DNA of 17,492 nucleotides from JBCCOW01 sp039025855 (GCA_039025855.1 JBCCNL010000066.1:1-17492); one strand, 5' to 3'; positions 1 to 7,053 are shown, counted from the stretch's first letter. Numbers and translations are program-made. The notes: generated by a model from the letters alone, not told the origin.

Positions 1-139
1 CCCCCATCCCCGCCAACACCCGCGGGTCCTGATCCCACACCCCCACCGGCAGCAACGGCACCAACGCCGGCACCGCCAACATCACCACCATCACCCCCGC
101 CCCCACCGCCAACACCAAGTCACGCCAACGCTCCTGCAT
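1..139 (-). CDS. Partial membrane protein, N-terminus only
   Basis: A minus-strand reading frame begins at the ATG at 139-137 and is still open at the window edge, giving 46 residues. It starts MQERWRDLVLAVGAGVMVVM: a short charged head (Glu3, Arg4, Arg6, Asp7) followed by a hydrophobic stretch at about residues 8-33 that looks like a signal anchor or first transmembrane helix. An in-frame TAG at 151-149 lies just upstream, so the start cannot be much further out. It is divergent from fcl with about 105 bp between the two starts. The family cannot be told from this fragment. A surface-polysaccharide role would suit the fcl neighbour but is only a guess. Valine, leucine and G-ending codons dominate, as expected for the complement of C-rich DNA, so a chance open frame is possible. 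Confidence 0.5.
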   Translation of the reverse strand, partial: MQERWRDLVLAVGAGVMVVMLAVPALVPLLPVGVWDQDPRVLAGMG

Positions 140-204
140 CCCCAAAGTCTAACCCTGCCCACCTTCGACAAGCTCCATCGCTCGCCTCTCCACTACCATC
201 CAAG

Positions 205-241
205 CTCCGTACTCCTTACTCCATACTCCTTACTCCTCCCC
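205..241 (+). repeat. Tandem 7-bp repeat abutting the fcl start
   Basis: Four exact-period heptamers run without a gap: CTCCGTA (205-211), CTCCTTA (212-218), CTCCATA (219-225) and CTCCTTA (226-232). A degenerate remainder CTCCTCCCC follows (233-241). Only the fifth base of each unit varies. The tract ends four bases before the fcl ATG at 246, so it occupies the place where a ribosome binding site would sit. Read on the minus strand the unit is TANGGAG. A second period-7 tract with a different unit precedes ptsI (16191-16226). Confidence 0.85.
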
Positions 242-245
242 AAAC

Positions 246-1214
246 ATGCTCGACTGGCCCAACCTCCGCATCTGCGTCACCGGCGGCGCCGGCTTCCTCG
301 GCCGCGCCGTCTGCTCCAAGCTCCAACAACGCGGCGTCCCCGACGACCACCTCTTCATCCCCCGCCGCAACGACTACGACCTCACCGATCAAAATGCCTG
401 CGAGCGTCTCTTCGCCGACGCCCAACCCGACGTCGTCCTCCACCTCGCCGCCGAGGTCGGCGGCATCGGCGCCAACCGCGACCACCCCGGCCGATTCTTC
501 TTCGCCAACGCCGCCATGGGCCTCCACCTCATCGAACTCGCCCGCAAACACCAGATCACCAAGTTCGTCCAGACCGGCACCGTCTGCGCCTACCCCAAGC
601 ACTGCCCCGTCCCCTTCCGCGAAGACACCCTCTGGGACGGCTACCCCGAAGAAACCAACGCCCCCTACGGCGTCGCCAAAAAAGCCCTCTTCGTCATGCT
701 CGACGCCTACAAACGCGAATACGGCCTCGACTCCGCCGTCGTCGTCCCCGTCAACCTCTTCGGCCCCCACGACAACTTCGACCTCCACACCTCACACGTC
801 ATCCCCGCCCTCATCCGCAAGTGCATCGAAGCCCGCGACGCCAAACATGACCACATCCCCGCCTGGGGCACCGGCTCCGCCTCCCGCGAGTTCCTCTACG
901 TCGACGACGCTGCCGAAGGCATCCTCACCGCCGCCGAAACCATCAACGACCCCACCCCCATCAACCTCGGCACCGGCCAGGAAATCACCATCAAAGCCCT
1001 CACCCAACTCATCGCCAAACTCACCGGCTTCCAGGGCGACATCCGCTGGGACCCCACCAAACCCGACGGCCAACCCCGACGCTGCCTCGACACCACCAAA
1101 GCCCAAGACCTCATGAACTGGTCCGCCGCCACCCCCCTCGAAGCCGGCCTCAAACAAACCATCGACTGGTTCGAAGCTAACCGCAACGACATCCGCGAAG
1201 TCGTCTACGGCTAG
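246..1214 (+). CDS. fcl: GDP-L-fucose synthase
   Basis: This 322-residue short-chain dehydrogenase of the extended (epimerase) type should convert GDP-4-keto-6-deoxymannose to GDP-L-fucose with NADPH in the cytoplasm, the last step of the pathway opened by Gmd. The N-terminal Rossmann motif GGAGFLG is at residues 13-19. The catalytic set is visible: Thr112 in GTVCAYP (the Ser position of the family), Tyr141 and Lys145 in YGVAK, Cys114, and His184 in SHVIPAL. The family signature NLFGPHDNF is at 170-178. Length matches the usual 310-325 residues. No Shine-Dalgarno site precedes the ATG at 246; a pyrimidine-rich heptamer repeat is there instead. Codons are overwhelmingly C-ending. Its partner gmd lies at 7625-8677 on the other strand. 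Confidence 0.95.
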   Translation: MLDWPNLRICVTGGAGFLGRAVCSKLQQRGVPDDHLFIPRRNDYDLTDQNACERLFADAQPDVVLHLAAEVGGIGANRDHPGRFFFANAAMGLHLIELARKHQITKFVQTGTVCAYPKHCPVPFREDTLWDGYPEETNAPYGVAKKALFVMLDAYKREYGLDSAVVVPVNLFGPHDNFDLHTSHVIPALIRKCIEARDAKHDHIPAWGTGSASREFLYVDDAAEGILTAAETINDPTPINLGTGQEITIKALTQLIAKLTGFQGDIRWDPTKPDGQPRRCLDTTKAQDLMNWSAATPLEAGLKQTIDWFEANRNDIREVVYG

Positions 1215-1244
1215 CCATGCTTCTGCTTTGACTTGACCAACCCC

Positions 1245-1273
1245 TTGGGGCGCAGCGCTTTAAGACCTATGAT
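1245..1273 (+). promoter_or_regulatory. Possible promoter giving a near-leaderless Uma2 mRNA
   Basis: TATGAT at 1268-1273 matches five of six bases of a sigma-70 -10 box. TTGGGG at 1245-1250 is a weak -35 with a 17-bp spacer. The expected transcription start, six to eight bases past the -10, falls on or beside the ATG at 1280, and no Shine-Dalgarno site lies between. The match is by eye only. Confidence 0.35.
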
Positions 1274-1279
1274 CAAGCT

Positions 1280-1873
1280 ATGGCACCCGACGCCTCAGCA
1301 CACGCTACTTCTAAAGCGGTCGATCGGACATCACGAGAGTACCGCTGGACCCTTGACGACTACCACCTCGGTATCGACCTCGGGCTATTTGAAGGCAAAC
1401 GGATCGAACTCATCCGAGGGAAACTTATCGAGATGTCTCCACAAAGCAACGAGCATGTCGTGGCCACCCAGTTGGCCTACGAAGCCCTCCGCGCCGTGTT
1501 CGGCAGCGGCTATGTCGTGCGATGCCAGTTGCCCTTCACCGCCGCAGACGACTCGGAACCGGAGCCCGACGTCTCCATCGTGACCGGAGCGATCCGCGAC
1601 CCAAACCCTAAGTCCAAGCTGCCATTGCTTGCCGTAGAAGTATCGGCTTCGACGCTCCAAGAAGACCGATCCAGCAAAGCCGAGCTCTACGCCGATTCGG
1701 GCATAGCCGATTACTGGATCCTCAACCTCAAATCCCGCTGCCTCGAGGTACACCGCCAGCCCGACACCGACGAAGGCCGCTACACCCAGGTGACCACACT
1801 CCAACCCAGCGATAGCATCGCTCCCCTCGCACTGCCCGACGCCTCCGTAATGATCGCGGACCTGCTGCCTTAA
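1280..1873 (+). CDS. Uma2 family (DUF820) PD-(D/E)XK-like protein
   Basis: This 197-residue protein has the Uma2 layout. Residues 40-52 read KRIELIRGKLIEM, the usual opening strand pair with a conserved Glu (Glu43). PEPDVSIV follows with Asp97, then LLAVEVSAST with Glu120, and Lys133 before the typical YADSGIADYWILN (137-149). Asp97, Glu120 and Lys133 are the likely metal-binding and catalytic residues of the restriction-endonuclease fold. The biological role of the family is not established; members often occur as many paralogues. The start at 1280 is the only ATG placed sensibly before the domain. GC is lower and third-codon positions are more mixed than in fcl, which suggests separate ancestry. 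The next gene, also lower in GC, begins 79 bp after the stop. Confidence 0.85.
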   Translation: MAPDASAHATSKAVDRTSREYRWTLDDYHLGIDLGLFEGKRIELIRGKLIEMSPQSNEHVVATQLAYEALRAVFGSGYVVRCQLPFTAADDSEPEPDVSIVTGAIRDPNPKSKLPLLAVEVSASTLQEDRSSKAELYADSGIADYWILNLKSRCLEVHRQPDTDEGRYTQVTTLQPSDSIAPLALPDASVMIADLLP

Positions 1874-1886
1874 GTTCCCATCCAAC

Positions 1887-1914
1887 AAATCAAATCTCGA
1901 AGATTTAGTGATTT
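1887..1914. repeat. AT-rich inverted repeat after the Uma2 gene
   Basis: AAATCT (1892-1897) and AGATTT (1901-1906) pair perfectly around a CGA loop. An outer AAATC (1887-1891) pairs with GATTT (1910-1914) across a 3-nt bulge. It sits 13 nt after the Uma2 stop and could be a weak terminator or a protein site. The stem has few G-C pairs and no distinct T tract follows it. Confidence 0.45.
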
Positions 1915-1952
1915 CAAGCTCCTTTGTACCTGAACGAACCTGACGCGAGCCT

Positions 1953-2849
1953 ATGAGACTGCGATCGTCTGTTCTACTCTACGTCGCCGCCTTGACCGTG
2001 CTCTCAGTTTGGGCGCTCCTGCCCGAGTCGTGGGAAAGCACTCATCCACCCGCTGGCGTTAACGCACTCGAATACAACTCAATCACGTTTCTCGCACCTT
2101 TCATTTCGGAGGTCCTATTCTATGCATCAGTCGTCATGGCCAGTGGACTGCTGATTCTGGCACTGCTTGCCTATCGATGGCCTGTCGTGCGGCTTCCGGT
2201 TCTTGCATTGTTCCTCGCCATCATCGGATTCCCTTGCGCCGGACTGTTTCAGTGGTTTTCCAGCCTTGCCGAATGGGAAATGTACGGCCGTGTTTCTGAT
2301 TCCAACGGGACGTCGTATGTCTTCTGTGACACCAGCTTCCTACAAGGCCAAACCATTGCACTCACGCGAGTGGATGCGGAGAACTTTTGGTTTACCCGAG
2401 TAAAGGTTCTTGGCACGAACAACGGCGACTCGCCGCGTAGTTGGGCCTCTGTCATCCGGCCAAAAGGTGCAGAAGACAAGTACGGTCAACTCTATCTCAC
2501 CAGCTCGAACATGCTCATCGGTTTGCGCTACGGAAACCGTTGCTTCCTTGCCGTTGATCTCAATAACGGCCAGTTTTCTGGGCACGGAGACATTGAAAGC
2601 ATATCTCCCTTTGTATGCGTCGATGCCGATGACGAGCTCCACAAAGACGACATCCAAGCGATCAAACGAGAGATGGCTGAATGGGCACCTGGCATACCCG
2701 GGCAGCCCCACAAGGAAGTACTGGAGTACGGCTTGGACCATCCGAACCCAAGTGTCCGACAGGTCGCAAAGGACCTGCTCACGCTAATTGACTCGTCAAC
2801 CGTTACCGCTGAAGGCGGAGAACCAACGGATGGAGGGAAGCCGCAGTAG
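1953..2849 (+). CDS. Hypothetical three-helix membrane protein
   Basis: I do not recognise this 298-residue protein. Three hydrophobic segments are visible at about residues 7-24, 54-74 and 81-101, followed by a soluble domain of about 195 residues. That domain has Cys125 in SYVFCDTSF and further Cys near NRCFLAVDL and PFVCVDAD, mixed beta-strand-like segments, and a late piece HPNPSVRQVAKDLLTLID that resembles a single HEAT-type helix pair. The tail is Gly/Glu/Pro rich. The start is the ATG at 1953; no clear ribosome binding site precedes it. Composition is close to half GC in the lines I counted, against about 70 percent in fcl, so it reads as part of an acquired or fast-evolving patch with the Uma2 gene. 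A sensor or envelope protein is possible, but nothing here decides it. Confidence 0.75.
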   Translation: MRLRSSVLLYVAALTVLSVWALLPESWESTHPPAGVNALEYNSITFLAPFISEVLFYASVVMASGLLILALLAYRWPVVRLPVLALFLAIIGFPCAGLFQWFSSLAEWEMYGRVSDSNGTSYVFCDTSFLQGQTIALTRVDAENFWFTRVKVLGTNNGDSPRSWASVIRPKGAEDKYGQLYLTSSNMLIGLRYGNRCFLAVDLNNGQFSGHGDIESISPFVCVDADDELHKDDIQAIKREMAEWAPGIPGQPHKEVLEYGLDHPNPSVRQVAKDLLTLIDSSTVTAEGGEPTDGGKPQ

Positions 2850-3102
2850 GGTGGGGCGGACGGGACCAGCCAGCATCAACTCACAAAGATGTTGACTCCA
2901 GTATGGCTTCACCACTTCGCGATCGGCCGACGGCTGCGAATGATCAAGTTCACCGATGTTTCGGCCTCGACCCCGAACCTGCAGAGCACGTATCAGATGT
3001 CCGGGTTTTCAGCGGTCCCGGCCCGTTTTATTGCGCCCCAACGCCCGCCGCGGGTTAGGCTTGCCGCATAACCCGCAGCCGATCCCGGCAGGAGCCCCAA
3101 CC

Positions 3103-4131
3103 ATGGCCATCAAACTCGACGAACACTACGTCACCTTCGGACAGCACGTCCAGCAGCAGCAGAAGAACTTCCCCGGCTCGTCCGGCCAGTTCTCGTGGCT
3201 GCTCTCGGGCATCACCCTCGCCACCAAGATGATCGCCTCCTACGTCCGCCGGGCGGGGCTCATCGACGTCTGGGGCGACGCCGGCTCGGAAAACGTCCAG
3301 GGCGAAGAGGTCAAGAAGCTCGACGTCATCGCCAACGAGGCCCTCAAACGCACCCTCGGCTACCGCGGCAACGTCGGGATCATCGCCTCGGAAGAAGACA
3401 ACGAGCCCCGCGTCCTCGCCGACGTCCAGTCGGACGCCAACTACATCGTCATGTTCGACCCCCTCGACGGCTCGTCCAACATCGACGTCAACGTCTCGGT
3501 CGGCACCATCTTCACCATCTTCCGAAACCCCAAAGAGGTCGCCTCCACCGAGCAGTCCGTCCTCCAGCCCGGGGCCCAGCAGGTCGCGGCCGGCTACGTG
3601 CTCTATGGCTCGTCCACGGTGCTGGTCTACACCGCGGGCAACGGCGTCCACATGTTCACCCTCGACCCGCAGTTCGGGGCCTACCTGCTGACCCGCGAGA
3701 ACATCAAGATGCCCGAGCACGCCCCGCAGTACTCGGTCAACGAGGCCTACTCCCACACCTTCCCCGAGGGCTACCGGCGGTACCTCCAGTGGGTCAAGCT
3801 CCAGGACAGCCCGGTCTACTCCAGCCGTTACGTCGGGTCGCTGGTCGCCGACTTCCACCGCATTCTCATCAAAGGCGGCGTCTACTTCTACCCCCCCACC
3901 GGCGCTCAGGCCAAGGGCAAGCTGCGCCTGATGTACGAGTGCAACCCGCTCGCCTTCGTCGCCGAGCAGGCCGGGGGCCTGGCTTCCGATGGCGACCAGC
4001 GCATCATGGACCTCCAACCCACCGGCGTACACGAACGCACGCCCGTCGTCATCGGCTCGAAGCGTAACGTCGAGGAAGTCCTCCGCTACGTCGCGACGCC
4101 TACCGCTGCCGACGCCAGCCTCGCGATCTGA
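3103..4131 (+). CDS. fbp: Class I fructose-1,6-bisphosphatase
   Basis: This 342-residue enzyme hydrolyses fructose 1,6-bisphosphate to fructose 6-phosphate and phosphate in gluconeogenesis, in the cytoplasm. Metal and substrate residues are visible: Asp74 in KKLDVIAN, Glu97 and Glu98 in ASEEDNEP, Asp119 and Asp122 in FDPLDGSSN, and Glu279 in LMYECNPLAF. The sequence SRYVGSLVADFHR with a following KGGVYFYPP is also typical of the family. The frame is open upstream to 2956, but the ATG at 3103 has GGAG at 3091-3094 with 8-nt spacing and gives a normal family length, while the upstream 49 residues are Arg/Pro-rich and unlike the family. The 250 bp before it carry no gene I can support. A palindrome (4162-4182) follows, then ribF. 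Confidence 0.95.
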   Translation: MAIKLDEHYVTFGQHVQQQQKNFPGSSGQFSWLLSGITLATKMIASYVRRAGLIDVWGDAGSENVQGEEVKKLDVIANEALKRTLGYRGNVGIIASEEDNEPRVLADVQSDANYIVMFDPLDGSSNIDVNVSVGTIFTIFRNPKEVASTEQSVLQPGAQQVAAGYVLYGSSTVLVYTAGNGVHMFTLDPQFGAYLLTRENIKMPEHAPQYSVNEAYSHTFPEGYRRYLQWVKLQDSPVYSSRYVGSLVADFHRILIKGGVYFYPPTGAQAKGKLRLMYECNPLAFVAEQAGGLASDGDQRIMDLQPTGVHERTPVVIGSKRNVEEVLRYVATPTAADASLAI

Positions 4132-4161
4132 CTGAACGAATCGTTGATCAGGACCTAATAG

Positions 4162-4182
4162 CCGACGAGCTACGCTCGTCGG
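4162..4182. terminator. Perfect palindrome between fbp and ribF, REP-like or terminator
   Basis: CCGACGAGC (4162-4170) and GCTCGTCGG (4174-4182) form a perfect 9-bp stem around the 3-nt loop TAC, preceded by TAG. It lies 30 nt after the fbp stop. No T tract follows, so it is not a standard intrinsic terminator. It could stabilise the fbp 3' end or be a dispersed palindromic repeat. The palindrome at 14606-14628 has the same plan. Confidence 0.55.
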
Positions 4183-4216
4183 GCGTCCACCGGCTCGCCC
4201 TCGCTACGATCCTGAC

Positions 4217-5134
4217 GTGGCTTCCATCCTCACCATCGGCAACTTCGACGGCGTTCACCGCGGACACCGCGCCCTGATCGACCACGCCAAGTCCCTGGCC
4301 GGCCAATACAACGACCGCCCCGACGTTGTCGCCCTGACCTTCGACCCGCCGCCCGCCGCGCTGCTCAAGCCCGATGGGCTGCCGCCACAGCTCTGCACGC
4401 TCGATCTCCGCAGGCAGCGCCTGCTCAACGCCGGCGCCGATCGTGTGGAAGTCCTGCCCGTCACGCCCGAACTGCTGGCACTACCCCCCGAGGGCTTCAT
4501 CGATCGCCTCGTCCAGCAGTACGCCCCCGTCGCATTTGTCGAGGGCAAGAACTTCCACTTCGGCAAGGCCCGGGCCGGCGACATGGCGTGGCTCGCCGAC
4601 TACGGCAAGACCCGCGGCTTCACCGCCCACACCGTGCCGCCAGTCACCACCGAACTCCACGATCAGCACGCCCTGCCCGTGAGCAGTTCACTCTGCCGCT
4701 GGCTCATCGGGCGAGGCCGGGTCGCCGATGCGGCCGCTTGCCTGGGTGACGACCCCGTCCTCGAAGCGGCCGTGGTCCAGGGCGAACAGCGCGGCCGACA
4801 GCTCGGCATCCCCACCGCCAACCTCGACCCTCACGAGCTCGACCGACGCATCGTCCCCACCGACGGCGTCTACGCCGGCTGGGCACAGATCGATAACGCC
4901 CGACGCCTCCCCGCCGCGATCTCCATCGGCGTCAAGCCCACCTTCGGCGTCAAGCAGCTCACCGTCGAGGCCCACCTCCCGACCTACGCCGGCCCCGAGT
5001 TCTACGGCTCCCGGCTCACCCTCGGCTTTGCCCGCTGGCTCCGCGACCAGTACCCTTTCCCCAGCCTCAACGCACTCACCGATCAGCTCCACCGCGACAT
5101 CGAACAGTCCCGCCTCGCGTTCGACGCCGCCTGA
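4217..5134 (+). CDS. ribF: Bifunctional riboflavin kinase / FAD synthetase
   Basis: RibF phosphorylates riboflavin to FMN and adenylates FMN to FAD in the cytoplasm. The 305 residues hold both domains. The N-terminal nucleotidyltransferase has IGNFDGVHRGH at 7-17, FVEGKNFHFGKARAGD further on, and VSSSLCRWL at 155-163, a variant of the usual ISSTRIR signature that keeps Ser156, Ser157 and Arg161. The C-terminal flavokinase has GRQLGIPTANLD at 193-204, then TDGVYAG, SIGVKPTFG and the closing DIEQSRLAF. The start is taken as the GTG at 4217; it leaves only six residues before the first motif, shorter than many homologues, and no Shine-Dalgarno site is evident. nrnA follows after 38 bp. Grouping of ribF with nrnA is common in bacteria, often with rbfA and truB, which are absent here. 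Confidence 0.94.
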   Translation: MASILTIGNFDGVHRGHRALIDHAKSLAGQYNDRPDVVALTFDPPPAALLKPDGLPPQLCTLDLRRQRLLNAGADRVEVLPVTPELLALPPEGFIDRLVQQYAPVAFVEGKNFHFGKARAGDMAWLADYGKTRGFTAHTVPPVTTELHDQHALPVSSSLCRWLIGRGRVADAAACLGDDPVLEAAVVQGEQRGRQLGIPTANLDPHELDRRIVPTDGVYAGWAQIDNARRLPAAISIGVKPTFGVKQLTVEAHLPTYAGPEFYGSRLTLGFARWLRDQYPFPSLNALTDQLHRDIEQSRLAFDAA

Positions 5135-5172
5135 ACCGCTCACGTTTTCCGGCCGATTTACCTGTCGTACCC

Positions 5173-6243
5173 ATGCCTTCCGCGCCGTACCAGTCCAACA
5201 CCACCCTCGCCGACCTCGCCGACCGCCTCCGCGCTGCCGACGGCCCCGTCCTAGTGCTTACCCACGCCAAGCCCGACGGCGACGCCCTCGGCTGCGTCCT
5301 CGCCCTCACGCTCACCCTCCGGCATCTGGGCAAGACCGCGAAGGGCCTGGTCGTGCCGCCCGTCCCCGACCCACTGCGCACGCTGCAAGGCCGAGACGCC
5401 TACGCCATCCTCGGCGAAGACCCGCTCGATGACCCGGTCTTCACCCAGCCCGATCGCGTCGTCATCGTCGATACCGGCGCGGTCTCGCAGGTCGGCGACG
5501 CCTACCGGTTCATCGAGAAACACCTCGACAAGACCTGCATCCTCGACCACCACCTCTCGGGCAACATCCCCGCTGACCGGCTCTATGTCGATACCAGCGC
5601 GGCAGCGGCGGCGGAAGTCATCGCCGAGCTGATCGACCTGCTGCACGACCGACCGACCAACGCCGGTGGCCGTGCGAGTGACGCGTTCGAGCCCGCAGTG
5701 GCTGACGCTTTGTTCGTGGGCATCGCGTCCGACACGGGCTGGTTCCGCTTCTCGAATGTCACCGCACGCACGCACCGTCTGGCGGCCCGGCTTGTCGGGC
5801 AGGGCGTGAACCATGCGGCGCTCTATGCCCAGCTCGAACAGGCCGAGCGCCCCGAGAAGCTCGAGCTGTTGGGGCGGGCGCTCGCATCGCTACGCATGCT
5901 TGCCGACGGGCAGGCGGCGGTGATGGCGTTGACGCTGGACGACTTTGCCGAGACGGGTGCGCGTGAAGAGGAGACCGAACGGCTGATCGATACGCCGCAG
6001 CAGGTGAGTTCGCTACGCGTGGTGGTGTTGCTTGCCGAGAAGCAGACCGACGACGGCGTGGTCACGCGCATGAGCTTCCGATCCAAGCCCACCGACGACG
6101 CGGTGAATGTGGCCGAGCTTGCGGCACAATTCAGCGGCGGCGGTCACGCGCGTGCGGCCGGTGCGCGGGCGAACGGGACGATCGCCGAGGTGTTGCCACG
6201 GGTGACGCAGGCGATCGAGCAGGCGATGACCGCAACGTCGTGA
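5173..6243 (+). CDS. nrnA: DHH phosphoesterase, NrnA-type oligoribonuclease / pAp phosphatase
   Basis: This 356-residue protein belongs to the DHH/DHHA1 family, whose NrnA members degrade 2-5 nt RNAs and dephosphorylate pAp. The N-terminal DHH domain has THAKPDGDALG (His31, Asp35, Asp37), VDTGAVS (Asp100), the name-giving DHH at 125-127, and GIASDTGWFRFSN carrying another metal Asp. The C-terminal DHHA1 domain has FSGGGHARAAG, with GGGH at 322-325, the RNA-binding signature. Length fits NrnA rather than RecJ. It starts at the ATG at 5173, 38 bp after ribF, and is probably in the same transcript. Third-codon positions change inside the gene: mostly C in the DHH half, then clearly more G after about 5690. 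A pAp phosphatase fits a cell with sulfate assimilation, but no such genes are in view. Confidence 0.9.
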   Translation: MPSAPYQSNTTLADLADRLRAADGPVLVLTHAKPDGDALGCVLALTLTLRHLGKTAKGLVVPPVPDPLRTLQGRDAYAILGEDPLDDPVFTQPDRVVIVDTGAVSQVGDAYRFIEKHLDKTCILDHHLSGNIPADRLYVDTSAAAAAEVIAELIDLLHDRPTNAGGRASDAFEPAVADALFVGIASDTGWFRFSNVTARTHRLAARLVGQGVNHAALYAQLEQAERPEKLELLGRALASLRMLADGQAAVMALTLDDFAETGAREEETERLIDTPQQVSSLRVVVLLAEKQTDDGVVTRMSFRSKPTDDAVNVAELAAQFSGGGHARAAGARANGTIAEVLPRVTQAIEQAMTATS

Positions 6244-6277
6244 GTGCAAGCCCGCGGTGCTCGCGGCTGTGCATTTC

Positions 6278-6348
6278 CTGTCACTTGATGACAGTTCAGA
6301 TACACGAGCCTGTCAGTAAGCCTGGCGTTTCCTGTCGTTCGCCTGTCT
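6278..6348 (+). promoter_or_regulatory. Tandem CTGTC direct repeats, Pho-box-like
   Basis: CTGTCA begins at 6278 and again at 6310, then CTGGCG at 6322, CTGTCG at 6332 and CTGTCT at 6343. The last four are spaced 12, 10 and 11 bp and so lie on one helix face; the first is 32 bp upstream, about three turns. CTGTCA at 6278 also pairs with TGACAG at 6289-6294. The pattern resembles the direct-repeat sites of OmpR/PhoB-type response regulators; the known Pho box is CTGTCAT repeated every 11 bp. It lies after the nrnA stop and about 130-200 bp before the dcd start. Binding is inferred only. Confidence 0.4.
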
Positions 6349-6394
6349 ATCGAAAAATAACAGCCAAAACGCTCTATCTTGGGCATCTTCACCC

Positions 6395-6422
6395 TTGATT
6401 ACGCAACATGTAGGGGTATGAT
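6395..6422 (+). promoter_or_regulatory. Sigma-70-like promoter for dcd
   Basis: TTGATT (6395-6400) and TATGAT (6417-6422) with a 16-bp spacer match four and five bases of the -35 and -10 consensus. The predicted start near 6429 would give a leader of about 50 nt before the ATG at 6481. The repeat array ends 46 bp upstream of the -35. Confidence 0.45.
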
Positions 6423-6480
6423 CCTGCGTATCCCATCGGGAATTCGTTCTTCACCCCCAAGCGATTCGCCCCACGACACC

Positions 6481-7053
6481 ATGCCCGTCCTCTGCGACAC
6501 CCAGATCCGCGAACTCATCGGCATCGAGCCGTTCCAGGATGCCCAGAAGCGCCCGGGCCGGATCTCCTACGGCGTGTCGTCCTACGGCTACGACGTCCGC
6601 GTCGGCACGCTCTTCAAGATCTTCACCAACGCCCCGACCGATGGCGGCCAATCGATCGTTGACCCCAAGCAGTTCGACGACCGCAACTTCGTCACCGTCG
6701 ACACCAACGTCACAGGTAAAGACCACGTCATCATCCCGCCCAACAGCTTCGCGCTCTGCGAGACCGTCGAGACCTTCGACATCCCACGCGACATCCTTGT
6801 GGTCTGTCTCGGCAAGAGCACGTACGCCCGCTGCGGGATCATCGTCAACGTCACGCCGCTCGAGCCCGAGTGGCGTGGCAAGGTCACGATCGAAATCAGC
6901 AACACGACACCGCTGCCCGCGAAGGTCTACGCCAACGAAGGCATCGCGCAGATGGTGTTCTTGAAGGCCGACCGCGTGTGTGCGGTCAGCTACGCGGACA
7001 AGGCCGGGAAGTATCAGGACCAGAGCGGCTTGGTGCTTCCGAAGGTGGATTGA
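6481..7053 (+). CDS. dcd: dCTP deaminase
   Basis: Dcd deaminates dCTP to dUTP, which supplies dUMP for thymidylate synthesis. The 190 residues follow the family throughout: ISYGVSSYGYDVRVG near the N-terminus, IIPPNSFAL, then CLGKSTYARCGIIVNVTPLEPEW, with GKSTYAR at 111-117 that contacts the triphosphate, and TIEISN with Glu138, the catalytic glutamate position. The end reads VSYADKAGKYQDQSG. The frame is open upstream to 6379, with another in-frame ATG at 6418, but that ATG overlaps the predicted -10 box and its extra residues do not resemble the family, so 6481 is chosen. No Shine-Dalgarno site is evident. Some family members also hydrolyse dUTP; the sequence alone does not exclude this. 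The YegP-like gene follows after 60 bp. Confidence 0.95.
   Translation: MPVLCDTQIRELIGIEPFQDAQKRPGRISYGVSSYGYDVRVGTLFKIFTNAPTDGGQSIVDPKQFDDRNFVTVDTNVTGKDHVIIPPNSFALCETVETFDIPRDILVVCLGKSTYARCGIIVNVTPLEPEWRGKVTIEISNTTPLPAKVYANEGIAQMVFLKADRVCAVSYADKAGKYQDQSGLVLPKVD

Noticed and set aside
2956..3102. 49-residue N-terminal extension of fructose bisphosphatase
   Set aside because: It is Arg/Pro-rich and unlike the family, while the ATG at 3103 has a well-spaced GGAG and gives normal length.
3055..4032. 325-residue minus-strand open frame over fbp
   Set aside because: Antisense shadow of fbp; Gly/Val/Asp-rich with no motif.
6246..6272. Terminator after nrnA
   Set aside because: A CCGCG/CGCGG stem exists at 6252-6266 but is only five pairs with no T tract.
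6379..6480. Upstream starts for dCTP deaminase, including the ATG at 6418
   Set aside because: They would overlap the predicted -10 box and add non-homologous residues; family proteins start at the ATG at 6481.
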